From positions 620,001 through 684,000 of the forward strand of contig NZ_CP003984.1 in assembly GCF_000738435.1 (NCBI RefSeq): a stretch of DNA of 64,000 bases, given 5' to 3'. Source of the stretch: Planktomarina temperata RCA23. Lineage in GTDB: Bacteria > Pseudomonadota > Alphaproteobacteria > Rhodobacterales > Rhodobacteraceae. The translations under genes and the position numbers were made by a program. Below, one piece after another: positions 35,882 to 45,653 of the stretch (its first letter is position 1; each line of letters starts with the position of its first letter). The notes under the pieces were generated by a model that saw only the letters and a list, made by a program, of their open reading frames with translations, was not told the DNA's origin and did not search any database.

Positions 35882-36757
35882 ATGATTTCGCGTTTGGTCA
35901 AAACCCTGTGGCAGCACGTCCGCTATATCCCGCTGCTGTCAGCCTTAACCATCTCCCGTGGTCGCGCTTTTGACCGCCGAGCTCAGGCTTTTGGAGGGTT
36001 GGTTGGTCTCTTGGTCCGATTCTTTCCCTTGGCACGCCGGCGCGTTGAGGCTGAATTGCGGCGTGTTTATCCGGATATGCCGCGCCGGGAGCGCTTGGAT
36101 CTGTGCCGAAATATGGGCCGCAACATGGGGCGCACCCTGTATGAAATCCTGCATTGCAGCGAATTTCAAACCCTACACCACCGCAACACCGTGTCCGGCC
36201 AGGGGCTTGAAGCCCTGCAAAAAGCTCATGCAGAGGGAAAGGGGGCCATCATCGTCTCAGGCCATTTTGGCCAATGGGAGGCGGTGCGCTCAACACTCAA
36301 GTCATTGGGGCTAGAGACAGGCGCTGTCTATCGACCGCAAACCAATCGACATTATGAGCGGCGCCTCTATTCGGGCATCGCAGCTGGCGGGCAGCCTATT
36401 CTGGCCACTGGGAAAATTGGCACCCGCGCCCTGGTGCGCCATGTGCAATCTGGCGGTTTCATCGCAATTTTACTGGATGAGAAATATCCCGATGGGGAAC
36501 GGTTGCCGTTTTTGGGACAACCGGCGCTCACCGCTCTGGTCGCGGCGCAATTGGCGATCAAATATGATGTACCGCTGGTGCCTGCTTTCGGCACCCGTAT
36601 GGAGGATGGCACAAAATTCTCTGTAGAATTTGATGCCCCTATTCCCGCCACGGATAGCATCACGATGACCCAGGCCTTCAATGACAATCTGTCAGCGCGC
36701 ATCTTGGCCAACCCCGATCAATGGTATTGGCTGCTCGGACGTTGGAAGGGCGCCTAA
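35882..36757 (+). CDS. LpxL/HtrB-type lysophospholipid acyltransferase
   Basis: About 291 residues from ATG 35882. The catalytic H-x4-E is H128-FGQW-E133 in IIVSGHFGQWEAV, typical of lipid A late acyltransferases. LLDEKYPDGERLPFLG and ALVAAQLAIKYDVPLVPAFGTR further on fit the family. It may acylate lipid A or an ornithine/phospholipid; the exact acceptor is not shown. The start is uncertain: GTG 35879 and ATG 35813 are also in frame. Confidence 0.8.
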   Translation: MISRLVKTLWQHVRYIPLLSALTISRGRAFDRRAQAFGGLVGLLVRFFPLARRRVEAELRRVYPDMPRRERLDLCRNMGRNMGRTLYEILHCSEFQTLHHRNTVSGQGLEALQKAHAEGKGAIIVSGHFGQWEAVRSTLKSLGLETGAVYRPQTNRHYERRLYSGIAAGGQPILATGKIGTRALVRHVQSGGFIAILLDEKYPDGERLPFLGQPALTALVAAQLAIKYDVPLVPAFGTRMEDGTKFSVEFDAPIPATDSITMTQAFNDNLSARILANPDQWYWLLGRWKGA

Positions 36758-36868
36758 GTCATCTCCCAGGGCTCTAACCCACGGCGAGACCGGAAGTTTT
36801 GCGCAAGCGCCCTTGCTCGCGCCGCATAATCTCGCTAGCACGGGGCGCAATATAATTTGGAGGATCCG

Positions 36869-37942
36869 ATGGATGATCTGCGCGAAAAATATTTAGCCCT
36901 CATTTCAGCGGCGGCCGATGAAGCTGCGCTGGAAGAGCTGCGCGTTCAAGCTGTTGGGAAGAAGGGTGAGATCAGCCTGCAAATGCGATCATTGGGTAAA
37001 ATGTCGCCCGAAGAGCGGCAGGTGGCCGGTCCGGCGCTCAATGCTCTGAAAGATGAGGTTAATTCTGCCCTCACGGCGCGCAAATTTTCCATGGCGGATG
37101 CGGCTTTGGAGGAGCGTTTGAAGTCCGAATGGTTGGATGTCACGCTGCCAGGGCGCCAGAGGCCGGTGGGGACCATCCACCCAATTTCCCAAGTCTGGGA
37201 AGAAGTCACCGCAATTTTTGCCGATATGGGATTTTCCGTGGCTGAAGGGCCGCAGATTGAAACCGATTGGTATAATTTTGACGCACTCAACATGCCCGGG
37301 CACCACCCGGCCCGCGCAGAGATGGACACCTTCTATACCCACAGAGCCGAGGGCGATGACCGCCCGCCGCATGTGCTGCGCACCCATACCAGCCCGGTTC
37401 AAATCCGCTCAATGGAAAAAATGGGCGCGCCGATGCGGGTGATCTGCCCTGGTCGGGTGTATCGGGCAGACTATGATCAGACCCATACGCCAATGTTTCA
37501 TCAGGTCGAAGGCTTGGCGCTGGACACAGATATTTCCATGGCCAATCTGAAGTGGTGCCTCGAAGAATTCGTGAAAGCCTTCTTCGAAGTGGATGATGTG
37601 GAGTTGCGGTTCCGCGCCTCGCATTTCCCCTTTACGGAACCTTCCGCGGAGGTGGATATTCGTTGCTCGTGGGCCGATGGGCAGCTCAAAGTGGGCGAGG
37701 GTGATGATTGGCTTGAGATTTTGGGCTCGGGCATGGTGCATCCTAAAGTATTGGCGGCCGGTGGAATTGATGCGTCGAAATACCAAGGCTTTGCGTTCGG
37801 CATGGGCATTGATCGGATCGCGATGCTGAAATACGGCATTCCGGATTTGCGCGCCTTCTTTGACAGCGACCTGCGCTGGCTGCGCCATTATGGTTTTGCG
37901 GCGCTGGATAAGCCGGGGTTGGTCAGCGGGCTGAGCCGATGA
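36869..37942 (+). CDS. pheS: Phenylalanine-tRNA ligase alpha subunit
   Basis: Class II aminoacyl-tRNA synthetase subunit bearing the active site. GGAGG at 36858-36862 supports ATG 36869, giving 357 residues. A coiled-coil N-terminus is followed by [19 protein letters not shown], motif 2 with [20 protein letters not shown] and motif 3 [19 protein letters not shown]. pheT lies downstream, separated by one unrelated gene. Confidence 0.97.
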   Translation: MDDLREKYLALISAAADEAALEELRVQAVGKKGEISLQMRSLGKMSPEERQVAGPALNALKDEVNSALTARKFSMADAALEERLKSEWLDVTLPGRQRPVGTIHPISQVWEEVTAIFADMGFSVAEGPQIETDWYNFDALNMPGHHPARAEMDTFYTHRAEGDDRPPHVLRTHTSPVQIRSMEKMGAPMRVICPGRVYRADYDQTHTPMFHQVEGLALDTDISMANLKWCLEEFVKAFFEVDDVELRFRASHFPFTEPSAEVDIRCSWADGQLKVGEGDDWLEILGSGMVHPKVLAAGGIDASKYQGFAFGMGIDRIAMLKYGIPDLRAFFDSDLRWLRHYGFAALDKPGLVSGLSR

Positions 37943-37975
37943 CGCCGATCCAGGGGGCGTTGTGGGCGTGACCTC

Positions 37976-38701
37976 ATGACCCGAATTTTGATTGTCGATT
38001 CTAATGGGCCGGGATTGCCGGCTTTGGGGCCGGGCTTTGCTGCGGTCTTGCAGAAGCTTTCGGGGAGCATCACCTGCAGCCTTTGCGCGCCCTATTTGGG
38101 GCAGGCCCTGCCTGACGAGGTATTTGACGGGGTGGTGTTTACCGGGTCAGCTGTGGCCTGGTGTGTTGATGCGCCGGAGGGGCAGGCCCTGCGGGATATC
38201 TGGAGGCAAGTGACCCGTTGGCAGGTGCCGATTTGGGGCTCTTGCAACGGCATGCAGCTGGCCGCTTTTATGCTGGGTGGCATATGCGCCGCCTCGCCTC
38301 GTGGCGATGAAGAGGGGCTGGCGGAGGCCATCACTTTGACTGACATCGGGCGGGAACACCCTATGATGCAGGGCCGAGCCAGCCAGTTTCGCGTGCCTTG
38401 CGTGCATCGCGACGAGGTGCAGCGCCTGCCCAATGGGGCGGTTCTTCTTGCTGGAAACGCCCATTCGCCGGTGCAGGCCTTTGCCTATGAAACCGCGGAC
38501 ATCAGCTTTTGGGGCACGCAGTATCATCCCGAATTTTCACGCGCAGACGTCGCAACTTGGCTGGCGGATCGCGGCAAATCATTGCCCGACAGCGAAGAGC
38601 AGGATGGGCAGGGCGATCTAGCTCTTGCAACCCGGACGTTGGAATTGCAAAACTGGCTGGCACATGTCACATCGCGCCAGAGAACCACAGGGGCAAAGTA
38701 A
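37976..38701 (+). CDS. Class I glutamine amidotransferase-like protein
   Basis: A 241-residue single-domain GATase. The nucleophile C90 lies in IWGSCNGMQLAA, and H184/E186 in QYHPEFSR complete the triad, so it looks active. It resembles free amidotransferases such as GMP-synthase-like or gamma-glutamyl hydrolase relatives, but the partner or substrate cannot be read. It sits between pheS and pheT, 33 bases after pheS, and its TAA overlaps the pheT ATG. Confidence 0.85.
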   Translation: MTRILIVDSNGPGLPALGPGFAAVLQKLSGSITCSLCAPYLGQALPDEVFDGVVFTGSAVAWCVDAPEGQALRDIWRQVTRWQVPIWGSCNGMQLAAFMLGGICAASPRGDEEGLAEAITLTDIGREHPMMQGRASQFRVPCVHRDEVQRLPNGAVLLAGNAHSPVQAFAYETADISFWGTQYHPEFSRADVATWLADRGKSLPDSEEQDGQGDLALATRTLELQNWLAHVTSRQRTTGAK

Positions 38702-41094
38702 TGAAATTCACACTGTCTTGGTTGAAAGACCATTTAGAGACCCAAGCGAGCTTGGATGAGATCACATATGCTTTGACCGACCTTGGTCTAGAAGTCGAAG
38801 GGATTGAAAACCCAGCAGCGAAGCTGGCGGCTTTTACGATTGGCAAGGTGACAAAGGCGGAAAAGCACCCGGATGCGGATAAGCTGCGCGTCTGTCAGGT
38901 GGAGACAACGGATGGTGTGACGCAAATAATCTGCGGCGCCCCAAATGCGCGCGAAGGCATCACAGTGGTCGTGGCGGCGCCAGGGGTATATGTTCCGGGC
39001 ATTGACACCACAATTGGTGTTGGCAAGATCCGTGGTATTGAGAGCTTTGGCATGATGTGCTCCGAACGCGAGATGGAGCTGAGCGACGAGCATGATGGGA
39101 TCATCGAGCTGGCGCATGGCGAGGTCGGGCAAAGCTATGCCGATTGGCTGGCGCAGAACGATCCGGCGCGTGTCGATCCGGTGATTGAAATCGCCATCAC
39201 GCCAAACCGCCCTGATGCCCTAGGCGTGCGCGGCATTGCTCGAGACCTGGCGGCGCGTGGATTGGGCAAATTGAAAGATCGCGATGTGACGCCGGTGCCG
39301 GCTGAATTTGTCACTGATTTCTCAGTCTCAATTGATGAGGATACGCTGGACGGCTGTCCAATTTTCTGCGGCCGCGTCATTCGCGGGGTTAAAAATGGCC
39401 CAAGCCCAGATTGGTTGCAACAGGCGTTGCGGGCCATCGGTCTGCGGCCGATCAGCTTTCTGGTGGATGTCACCAATTTCTTCACCATGGATCGCAACCG
39501 GCCGTTGCATGTGTTTGATGCCGATAAAATTGCTGGAAATTTACGGGTGCACCGGGCCGCGGGTGGCGAGGAAATTGCGGCGCTGGACGAGAAAACCTAT
39601 CAGTTTTCCGAAGGTCAAATGGTGATCAGCGATGACGCTGGCGCGCAAAGCATTGCTGGGATTATGGGCGGGGCTGACACGGGATGCTCCGACGATACGG
39701 TTAACGTCTTCGTCGAATCGGCCTATTGGAACCCGGTGCAAATTGCCTATGCGGGCCGTGCGTTGCAGATTAATTCTGATGCACGCTATCGGTTCGAGCG
39801 CGGGGTGGATCCCGCCTTCACGCTTGAGGGCTTGGAGCATGCGGTGCGGATGATCGTAGATCACGCCGGTGGTGAGGCCTCCCAGGTGATCCAAGCGGGC
39901 GCTGTGCCCAATACCGAACGGGCTTTCAAATTAGATGTGGAGCGGGTTAAGTCTCTGGTGGGTATGGATATTCCAGAGCGGATGCAGCGCTCAACATTGA
40001 CTGATCTTGGGTTCCGTCTTGAGGGCGATATGGCGCATGTGCCAAGCTGGCGCCCAGATGTGATGGGCGAGGCGGATTTGGTGGAAGAGGTCGCACGCAT
40101 GGCCTCCTTGACCAAACTGGTGGGCAAGCCCTTTGCGCGCGTGGATTTGGGTGTGCCAAAGCCGGTGTTGTCCCTGTCCCAAACCCGCGAGCAAACCGCC
40201 CGGCGCATGATTGCTGCATTGGGCTATAATGAATGCGTGACCTATAGCTTTATTGACCGCAAATCGGCGGAAATGTTCGGCGGTGGCGCAGATGAGACCA
40301 TGCTGTCTAATCCGATCAGCTCTGAGATGAGCCATATGCGCCCGTCACTTTTGCCCGGGCTGCTACAAGCGGCAGCGCGCAATCAGGCGCGCGGTATTTA
40401 CGACATGGCTTTGTTCGAAGTGGGCCCGGTCTGGCATGGCGGCGAGCCGGAAGATCAAGAAACTTTGGCCTGCGGACTCTTAGTGGGCCACACCGGCCCC
40501 AAAGATGTGCATGGCACCCGCCGCGCGGTTGATATCTATGATGCCAAAGCGGATGTGGAAGCTGTGCTGCAGGCGATTGGCGCCCCATCTAAGGTGCAGT
40601 TTCAGCGCGGCCTGTCTGATTGGTGGCATCCCGGCCGATCCGCACGCATGGCATTGGGCAAGACCTCTCTGGCCGGCTTTGGGGAAGTTCATCCCAAAAT
40701 CCTTGCGGCTTTGGATGTTAAGGGTCCGGTCGTGGCCTTTGCGGTACATACAAAAAATATTCCGGTTCCAAAGTCCAAATCGGCGACACGCCCGGCCTTG
40801 AATATCTCTGATTTGCAAGCGGTGGAGCGTGATTTTGCCTTTGTTGTGGATCAATCGGTCGAGGCGATCACCTTGGTGAATGCCGCCAAAGGGGCCGATA
40901 AGGTGCTGATTGACGATGTGCGCGTCTTTGATGAGTTTTCTGGCGGCTCTTTGGCGGCAGGATTGAAGTCTCTGGCGGTGACGGTCCGGTTGCAACCCAA
41001 AGATGCGACATTGAAAGATGCCGATATTGAGGCGGTTGCAGAAAAAATTGTTGAGAAAGTGACCAAAGCCACCGGCGGCAGCCTTCGCGGGTGA
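38701..41094 (+). CDS. pheT: Phenylalanine-tRNA ligase beta subunit
   Basis: A 797-residue subunit pairing with PheS in an alpha2-beta2 enzyme. From ATG 38701 (TAATG overlap) it reads MKFTLSWLKDHLET. An OB-fold tRNA-binding region near residues 40-150 (VTKAEKHPDADKLRVCQVE), the B3/B4 editing domain, the B5 region and a C-terminal anticodon-binding FDX-ACB domain (ISDLQAVERDFAFVVDQSV) are all present. Confidence 0.97.
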   Translation: MKFTLSWLKDHLETQASLDEITYALTDLGLEVEGIENPAAKLAAFTIGKVTKAEKHPDADKLRVCQVETTDGVTQIICGAPNAREGITVVVAAPGVYVPGIDTTIGVGKIRGIESFGMMCSEREMELSDEHDGIIELAHGEVGQSYADWLAQNDPARVDPVIEIAITPNRPDALGVRGIARDLAARGLGKLKDRDVTPVPAEFVTDFSVSIDEDTLDGCPIFCGRVIRGVKNGPSPDWLQQALRAIGLRPISFLVDVTNFFTMDRNRPLHVFDADKIAGNLRVHRAAGGEEIAALDEKTYQFSEGQMVISDDAGAQSIAGIMGGADTGCSDDTVNVFVESAYWNPVQIAYAGRALQINSDARYRFERGVDPAFTLEGLEHAVRMIVDHAGGEASQVIQAGAVPNTERAFKLDVERVKSLVGMDIPERMQRSTLTDLGFRLEGDMAHVPSWRPDVMGEADLVEEVARMASLTKLVGKPFARVDLGVPKPVLSLSQTREQTARRMIAALGYNECVTYSFIDRKSAEMFGGGADETMLSNPISSEMSHMRPSLLPGLLQAAARNQARGIYDMALFEVGPVWHGGEPEDQETLACGLLVGHTGPKDVHGTRRAVDIYDAKADVEAVLQAIGAPSKVQFQRGLSDWWHPGRSARMALGKTSLAGFGEVHPKILAALDVKGPVVAFAVHTKNIPVPKSKSATRPALNISDLQAVERDFAFVVDQSVEAITLVNAAKGADKVLIDDVRVFDEFSGGSLAAGLKSLAVTVRLQPKDATLKDADIEAVAEKIVEKVTKATGGSLRG

Positions 41095-41281
41095 CCGTTG
41101 CCCAAGCCTGGACTTTAGCGTCGGGTTTGGGATCTTGACCACATCTACTTGACCTTTCCAGTGTCCAGTCCCAAGCCATAGCGCCTTGGGCATTATTGAA
41201 CTGTTGTGATTATACCCATTTGAGCCTAGGGTGGTAAAAATACCCTCCTTTTGGCGACAGTTCGAGAGATTTGGCGAAGAT

Positions 41282-41740
41282 ATGAAACTAGACGCTACAG
41301 ATCGTCGATTATTATCAGTTTTGCAGGTCAAAGGCCGCATTTCGAATTCGGATTTGGCCGATCAGGTCAATATGTCCGCTTCCGCCTGTCATAGGCGTGT
41401 CGGCCGCCTGGAGGCTGAAGGCTATATCCGCGATTATGTGGCGCTGGTGGATCCGCGCAAAGTGGACCGCCGCACGACCGTGTTTGTGGAGATTACTTTA
41501 AGCGGGCAAACGGAAGATGTTTTGGTGGCCTTCGAAAAGGCAGTGGCGCTGATTCCCGATGTCTTGGAGTGTCATTTGATGGCCGGCAGCGCGGATTATT
41601 TGCTTAAAGTCGTGGCGAAAGACACGGATGATTTCGCCAAAATTCATCGTACCTTTCTGGCCAAGTTACCCGGTGTCACGCAAATGCAGTCAAGCTTTGC
41701 GCTGCGCACCGTGTTTAAAACCACCGCACTTCCGCTTTAG
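41282..41740 (+). CDS. Lrp/AsnC-family transcriptional regulator
   Basis: A 152-residue regulator. An N-terminal winged helix-turn-helix near residues 4-50 (DATDRRLLSVLQVKGRISNSDLADQVNMSASACHRRVGRLE) is followed by the RAM ligand-binding domain (VFVEITLSGQ to SFALRTVFKTT). Such proteins sense amino acids and often self-regulate. The target is not evident. The upstream 190 bases after pheT are non-coding. It ends at a bidirectional terminator facing rpsU. Confidence 0.93.
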   Translation: MKLDATDRRLLSVLQVKGRISNSDLADQVNMSASACHRRVGRLEAEGYIRDYVALVDPRKVDRRTTVFVEITLSGQTEDVLVAFEKAVALIPDVLECHLMAGSADYLLKVVAKDTDDFAKIHRTFLAKLPGVTQMQSSFALRTVFKTTALPL

Positions 41741-41747
41741 GCAACAA

Positions 41748-41776
41748 AAAACCCCCACGTAACGCGGGGGTTTTCA
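41748..41776. terminator. Bidirectional terminator between the Lrp gene and rpsU
   Basis: AAAAAA then CCCCC-ACGTAACGC-GGGGG then TTTT, giving a stem with A-tract on one side and T-tract on the other. It works for the plus-strand Lrp gene and the minus-strand rpsU. Confidence 0.8.
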
Positions 41777-41818
41777 TGTGTTTCGGAGCGCGTAGCCCAG
41801 AGCAATGATTTACATCAT

Positions 41819-42019
41819 TTACCCTTCACGTTCAGCTTTCTTACGCGCCAGCTTACGGGTGCGACGGATGGACTCGGCCTTCTCGCGTGCATTTTTCTCG
41901 GATGGTTTCTCGAAATGTTGCTTGAGCTTCATTTCACGAAACACACCTTCGCGTTGTAGCTTTTTCTTCAAAGCCCGAAGGGCCTGATCGACATTATTGT
42001 CGCGAACACTAACCTGCAT
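41819..42019 (-). CDS. rpsU: 30S ribosomal protein S21
   Basis: A 66-residue highly basic protein with the S21 signature [25 protein letters not shown] and a lysine/arginine tail. It needs no other assignment. It is divergent from coq9, an arrangement I know from other alphaproteobacteria. Confidence 0.97.
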   Translation of the reverse strand: MQVSVRDNNVDQALRALKKKLQREGVFREMKLKQHFEKPSEKNAREKAESIRRTRKLARKKAEREG

Positions 42020-42121
42020 GTGGTTTTCACCACCTTTCTAGTTTAAATTGCAAAATCGCAGGAGGCTGCTGAATAGCGCAGGCTTGTTGCTTTGTCTAGC
42101 GGCCAGATATTTGGGGGATCC

Positions 42122-42802
42122 ATGAAAGTCGAACAACACTTATCAGAACTTCTTGCAGCGATCCTGCCCCATGTGGTGTTTGATGGCTGGTCGCAGACCA
42201 GCTTTGATTGCGCAGTGGCGGATTTGAAAATGGACCCGGGTTTTGCGGCCATGCTCGCGCCGCGCGGCGCGCTGGATTTGGCCGTTGCCTATCATCGTCA
42301 AGGCGATGCACAGATGCGCGCGGCCTATCAGGGCTCATCGACCGACTCATTGAAAATAAGAGAAAAAATTACATTGGCGGTGCGCCTGCGACTTGAGGCA
42401 ATTGCGGATAAAGAGGCGGTGAGGCGCGCCACCTCGCTCTTTGCTTTGCCGCAACATGCGGGCGAGGGAGCCAAGTTGATATGGGGAACGGCCGATGACA
42501 TTTGGGATGTCTTGCAAGACAGCTCGCGTGATGTGAATTGGTATTCAAAGCGCGCGACCTTAAGCGCTGTCTATGGTGCAACGGTGTTGTTTTGGCTGGG
42601 CGATGAGAGCCCGGGCCATGCGGCGACCTGGGCGTTTTTGGATCGGCGCATTGAAAATGTCATGCAAATCGAACTGGCCAAGGCAAAGATTCGCGACAAC
42701 AAGCCTTTGAGTGCCGCTTTGGCGGGGCCGCTATGGCTTTTGGGAAAAATCAAGGCCCCCCAAATGCGCGATGATTTGCCCGGCCGGGCGTCTAAGTTTT
42801 AG
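42122..42802 (+). CDS. coq9: COQ9-family ubiquinone biosynthesis protein
   Basis: A 226-residue TetR-like helical lipid-binding protein that supports ubiquinone hydroxylation steps. From ATG 42122, chosen by the family start over 42092, the family motif VFDGWSQTSFDCAVADLKMD is near residues 19-38. The C-terminal block DINWYSKR-like DVNWYSKRATLSAVYGATVLFWLGDES is diagnostic. It links to the polyprenyl synthase and ETF-QO as quinone-related genes, although not adjacent. Confidence 0.9.
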   Translation: MKVEQHLSELLAAILPHVVFDGWSQTSFDCAVADLKMDPGFAAMLAPRGALDLAVAYHRQGDAQMRAAYQGSSTDSLKIREKITLAVRLRLEAIADKEAVRRATSLFALPQHAGEGAKLIWGTADDIWDVLQDSSRDVNWYSKRATLSAVYGATVLFWLGDESPGHAATWAFLDRRIENVMQIELAKAKIRDNKPLSAALAGPLWLLGKIKAPQMRDDLPGRASKF

Positions 42803-42829
42803 TCTGCAATTTTGTAAAGGAGGGCACCT

Positions 42830-43807
42830 ATGTCCCAAATGACGGCTGTTGAAATAACGGCGCCCGGCGCAGCTGACGTGTTGCAAGTCACCACGCGCCC
42901 CCGTCCGCGCGCAGGTCATGGGCAGGTGGTGATTGCCTTGGCTTATGCCGGGGTCAATCGGCCCGATGCGCTACAGCGTGCCGGCCTTTATAACCCACCT
43001 GCAGGTGCCAGTGATCTGCCGGGGCTGGAGGGGGCAGGGATCATTGCCGAAGTGGGTGCGGGCGTGACCGAATGGGCCGTCGGCGATGAGGTTTGTGCGC
43101 TCTTGCCCGGAGGCGGATACGCAGAGTTTGTCGCCACCTCGGCCCACCACTGCTTGCCTATTCCGCGTGGCTTGAGCCTGAAGCAAGCCGCTTGCCTGCC
43201 GGAGACCTATTTCACCGTCTATTCCAATGTGTTTCAGCGCGGCGCGTTGCAGGCTGGAGAAAAATTTTTGGTGCATGGCGGCTCATCAGGCATCGGAACA
43301 ACGGCCATTCAATTGGCGCATTTATTCGGGGCTAGGGTCTTTGCGACCGCTGGATCAGAGGCAAAATGCCAAGCGTGCAAGGACCTTGGGGCAGAGCGGG
43401 CGATAAATTATCGTCATGAGGTCTTTGAGGAGGTGCTTAAAGCCTATGGGGGTATGAACCTCATTCTTGATATGGTCGGCGGATCCTATATTCAGCGCAA
43501 TCTCAAATCCTTGGCCGATGACGGGCGTTTGGTACAGATCGCCTTTCTGCAAGGGCCGAAGGTGGAGCTTAATTTGGTGCAAATGATGACCCGCCGTTTG
43601 ACGTTGACGGGCTCAACCCTGCGACCGCAAAGTGATCTGGCCAAGGCTAAAATTGCGCAGGCCTTGCATGATGAGGTCTGGCCGCATCTGGCGGCTGGGC
43701 GCATTGCCCCGATCCTCGACAGCACATTTCCGCTGGCTGAGGCCCATAAGGCCCATGCGCATATGGAAGCCAGCCAGCATATCGGTAAAATCGTTTTGGA
43801 AATTTGA
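42830..43807 (+). CDS. NAD(P)H:quinone oxidoreductase, zinc-binding dehydrogenase superfamily
   Basis: A 325-residue MDR enzyme of the PIG3/quinone oxidoreductase type. The GroES-like N-terminus is followed by a Rossmann domain with HGGSSGIGTTAIQLAH near residues 145-160. The catalytic-zinc residues are absent, as usual in this group. It reduces quinones or enals with NADPH in the cytoplasm. AAAGGAGG precedes the ATG, and it follows coq9 by 27 bases. Confidence 0.9.
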   Translation: MSQMTAVEITAPGAADVLQVTTRPRPRAGHGQVVIALAYAGVNRPDALQRAGLYNPPAGASDLPGLEGAGIIAEVGAGVTEWAVGDEVCALLPGGGYAEFVATSAHHCLPIPRGLSLKQAACLPETYFTVYSNVFQRGALQAGEKFLVHGGSSGIGTTAIQLAHLFGARVFATAGSEAKCQACKDLGAERAINYRHEVFEEVLKAYGGMNLILDMVGGSYIQRNLKSLADDGRLVQIAFLQGPKVELNLVQMMTRRLTLTGSTLRPQSDLAKAKIAQALHDEVWPHLAAGRIAPILDSTFPLAEAHKAHAHMEASQHIGKIVLEI

Positions 43808-43988
43808 ACTCCGCGCATTGATCATAAATAAGGGCTGATGGTCCTGCGGGGGCTTTCCCTTTCCTGCGCAAGGGATTATACAGCTTTCAAGTTCCCCAAA
43901 CATGGTAACTCGTCCCGCCAAAACCCGGGACCGCCGCGAGGCGTTGAGGAAGCTATGTCTGGGATTAAAGTTTAGGATGGAGGCCGAA

Positions 43989-44744
43989 ATGGCAAAACCA
44001 ATTATGGCAAAGGCCACCGCAGTTTGGCTGGTGGATAATACAACCCTCAGCTTCAAACAAATTGCTGATTTCGTTGAAATGCATGAGCTTGAAATTCAAG
44101 GCATTGCCGATGGGGATGTGGCTGCGGGCGTAAAAGGCTTCGATCCAATTGGCAACAATCAGTTGACACAAGAAGAGCTGGATAAGGCGCAGGCCGATCC
44201 AGCGCATAAGCTGACTTTGAAGTATTATGCCGCCGCTGTCGGAGAAGAAAAACGCCGTGGTCCGCGCTACACGCCGCTGTCCAAGCGTCAAGACCGCCCA
44301 GCGTCGATCCTTTGGTTGGTTAAGTTCCACCCGGAGCTTTCTGATAGTCAAATTTCGAAACTTGTTGGGACAACAAAGCCCACCATTCAGGCCATCCGCG
44401 AACGGACCCATTGGAATATTACCAACATCAACCCGATTGATCCGGTGGCCTTGGGCCTGTGTAAGCAGTCAGAGTTGGATGCTTTGGTGCAAAAGGCAAA
44501 TGCCAAGAAATTGCGTGATGGTGAGGCGATGTCTGACGATGAGCGCCGCCGCCTGGTCAGCACCGAGCAAAGCCTTGGAATGCCCGAAGAGCCGCGCATT
44601 CCAGCCGCTATTTCAGGGCTGGAAACCTTCACCCTGGCCGATGCGCCAGAGGAGGAGGAAGACGAGCGTCAGCATGGTGATTTGTTGGATGCCGACAGTT
44701 TCTTCAATCTGCCAAGCGGCGATGGTGAAGAGCAGCCGGGTTGA
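43989..44744 (+). CDS. trcR: Cell cycle transcriptional regulator TrcR (DUF1013)
   Basis: A 251-residue protein of the DUF1013 family found only in alphaproteobacteria and named TrcR. GGAGG precedes ATG 43989. The core LPKATAVWLVDNT-like AKATAVWLVDNTTLSFKQIADF is near residues 6-27. RPASILWLVKFHPELSDSQISKLVGTTK near 102-129 contains a helix-turn-helix. The C-terminal tail is very acidic. A perfect terminator with TTCG loop follows. Confidence 0.92.
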   Translation: MAKPIMAKATAVWLVDNTTLSFKQIADFVEMHELEIQGIADGDVAAGVKGFDPIGNNQLTQEELDKAQADPAHKLTLKYYAAAVGEEKRRGPRYTPLSKRQDRPASILWLVKFHPELSDSQISKLVGTTKPTIQAIRERTHWNITNINPIDPVALGLCKQSELDALVQKANAKKLRDGEAMSDDERRRLVSTEQSLGMPEEPRIPAAISGLETFTLADAPEEEEDERQHGDLLDADSFFNLPSGDGEEQPG

Positions 44745-44770
44745 ATTGAGACTCTTAAATACAAAAAATC

Positions 44771-44797
44771 AAGGCGGCTTCGGCCGCCTTTCTTTTT
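44771..44797 (+). terminator. Intrinsic terminator after trcR
   Basis: A perfect 8-bp stem AAGGCGGC/GCCGCCTT with a TTCG tetraloop and a TCTTTTTG tail. Confidence 0.9.
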
Positions 44798-44812
44798 GCC
44801 GATGCAGAGGTT

Positions 44813-45048
44813 TTGCTTAAAAAGACCTCCGCATAACCCAGCCGACAAACCAAAACATTATGCCCGGTGGCAACACCGGGCTGCGCCAGCCTGCCCCCCG
44901 GCAGGCGCATTCACCATCTGGGTATACTGGCATATATGGCTATAGCTCAGATTTTCCGGTAATTTCACCATCGCTCATATGCGCCCGCCCAGGCCGGCGC
45001 AGCCCTCATTGCGTGGTGAACTGGCGTTATGCAGAGGTCTTGCTTAAA
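44813..45048. mobile_element. Possible miniature inverted-repeat element between trcR and recR
   Basis: A non-coding patch of about 216 bases (44824-45039). Its ends are inverted copies of a 17-18 base motif, GACCTCnGCATAACnCCAG, differing by one substitution and one indel. The flank TTGCTTAAA occurs on both sides (44813-44821 and 45040-45048), resembling a target duplication, but two bases separate the left copy from the inverted repeat. A copy of ATGCAGAGGT also stands left of it. Inside are two GC hairpins (44862-44881 with GCAA loop; 44889-44906). No transposase is present. Confidence 0.4.
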
Positions 45049-45637
45049 GCGTTTTGCGTGCCCGGAGGGCCGCCGTGATCGTCCCATCGTCCAAATAGTC
45101 CAGCTCACCGCCAATTGGCACGCCCTGAGCGAGGGTTGAGACGCGTACATCGCCCAGTTGATCGGCGATATAATGGGCGGTGGTTTGCCCGTCGATGGTG
45201 GCATTGAGGGCTAAAATCACTTCGGTGACATTCTCATCGCGGACCCGGCGTAACAGCCGAGGAATGCGCAACTCATCGGGACCAATGGCATCTAGTGCCG
45301 AAAGGGTTCCGCCCAGCACATGGTAGCGGCCCTTGAACATATGGCTGCGCTCCATGGCCCAAAGGTCAGAAACTTCCTCTACCACACAAATCTCGCCATT
45401 CTCGCGTTTGGGATTTTGGCAAATGTCGCAGGTATCGGCAGTGCCGATATTGCCGCAATTTAGGCATTCGCGGACGGTGACGGCCACCTCAGCCAAAACA
45501 TCCGCCAGAGGCGTCATCAACAGTGCACGTTTCTTGACCATATGCAGAACCGCACGCCGCGCCGAACGCGGTCCAAGCCCCGGCAGCTTGGCCATCAATT
45601 CGATCAAATGGTCGAGATCTTTGCTGCTGTTGCTCAT
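45044..45637 (-). CDS. recR: Recombination mediator RecR
   Basis: A 197-residue repair protein that loads RecA with RecF/RecO. The helix-hairpin-helix region is [24 protein letters not shown] near residues 8-30. A C4 zinc finger [16 protein letters not shown] and the Toprim domain ([14 protein letters not shown], then [15 protein letters not shown]) follow. It forms the usual dnaX-ybaB-recR operon on the minus strand. Its stop lies within the TTGCTTAAA repeat. Confidence 0.96.
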   Translation of the reverse strand: MSNSSKDLDHLIELMAKLPGLGPRSARRAVLHMVKKRALLMTPLADVLAEVAVTVRECLNCGNIGTADTCDICQNPKRENGEICVVEEVSDLWAMERSHMFKGRYHVLGGTLSALDAIGPDELRIPRLLRRVRDENVTEVILALNATIDGQTTAHYIADQLGDVRVSTLAQGVPIGGELDYLDDGTITAALRARKTL

Positions 45638-45653
45638 GGATTGGGCCTAAGGG

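Noticed and set aside
40480-41340. Minus-strand open frame antisense to pheT and the intergenic region
   Set aside because: No ribosome site or domain; it overlaps the C-terminal domain of PheT.
44862-44906. Tandem hairpins considered as a CRISPR or repeat array
   Set aside because: Only two different stems occur, with no repeated unit and spacer pattern.
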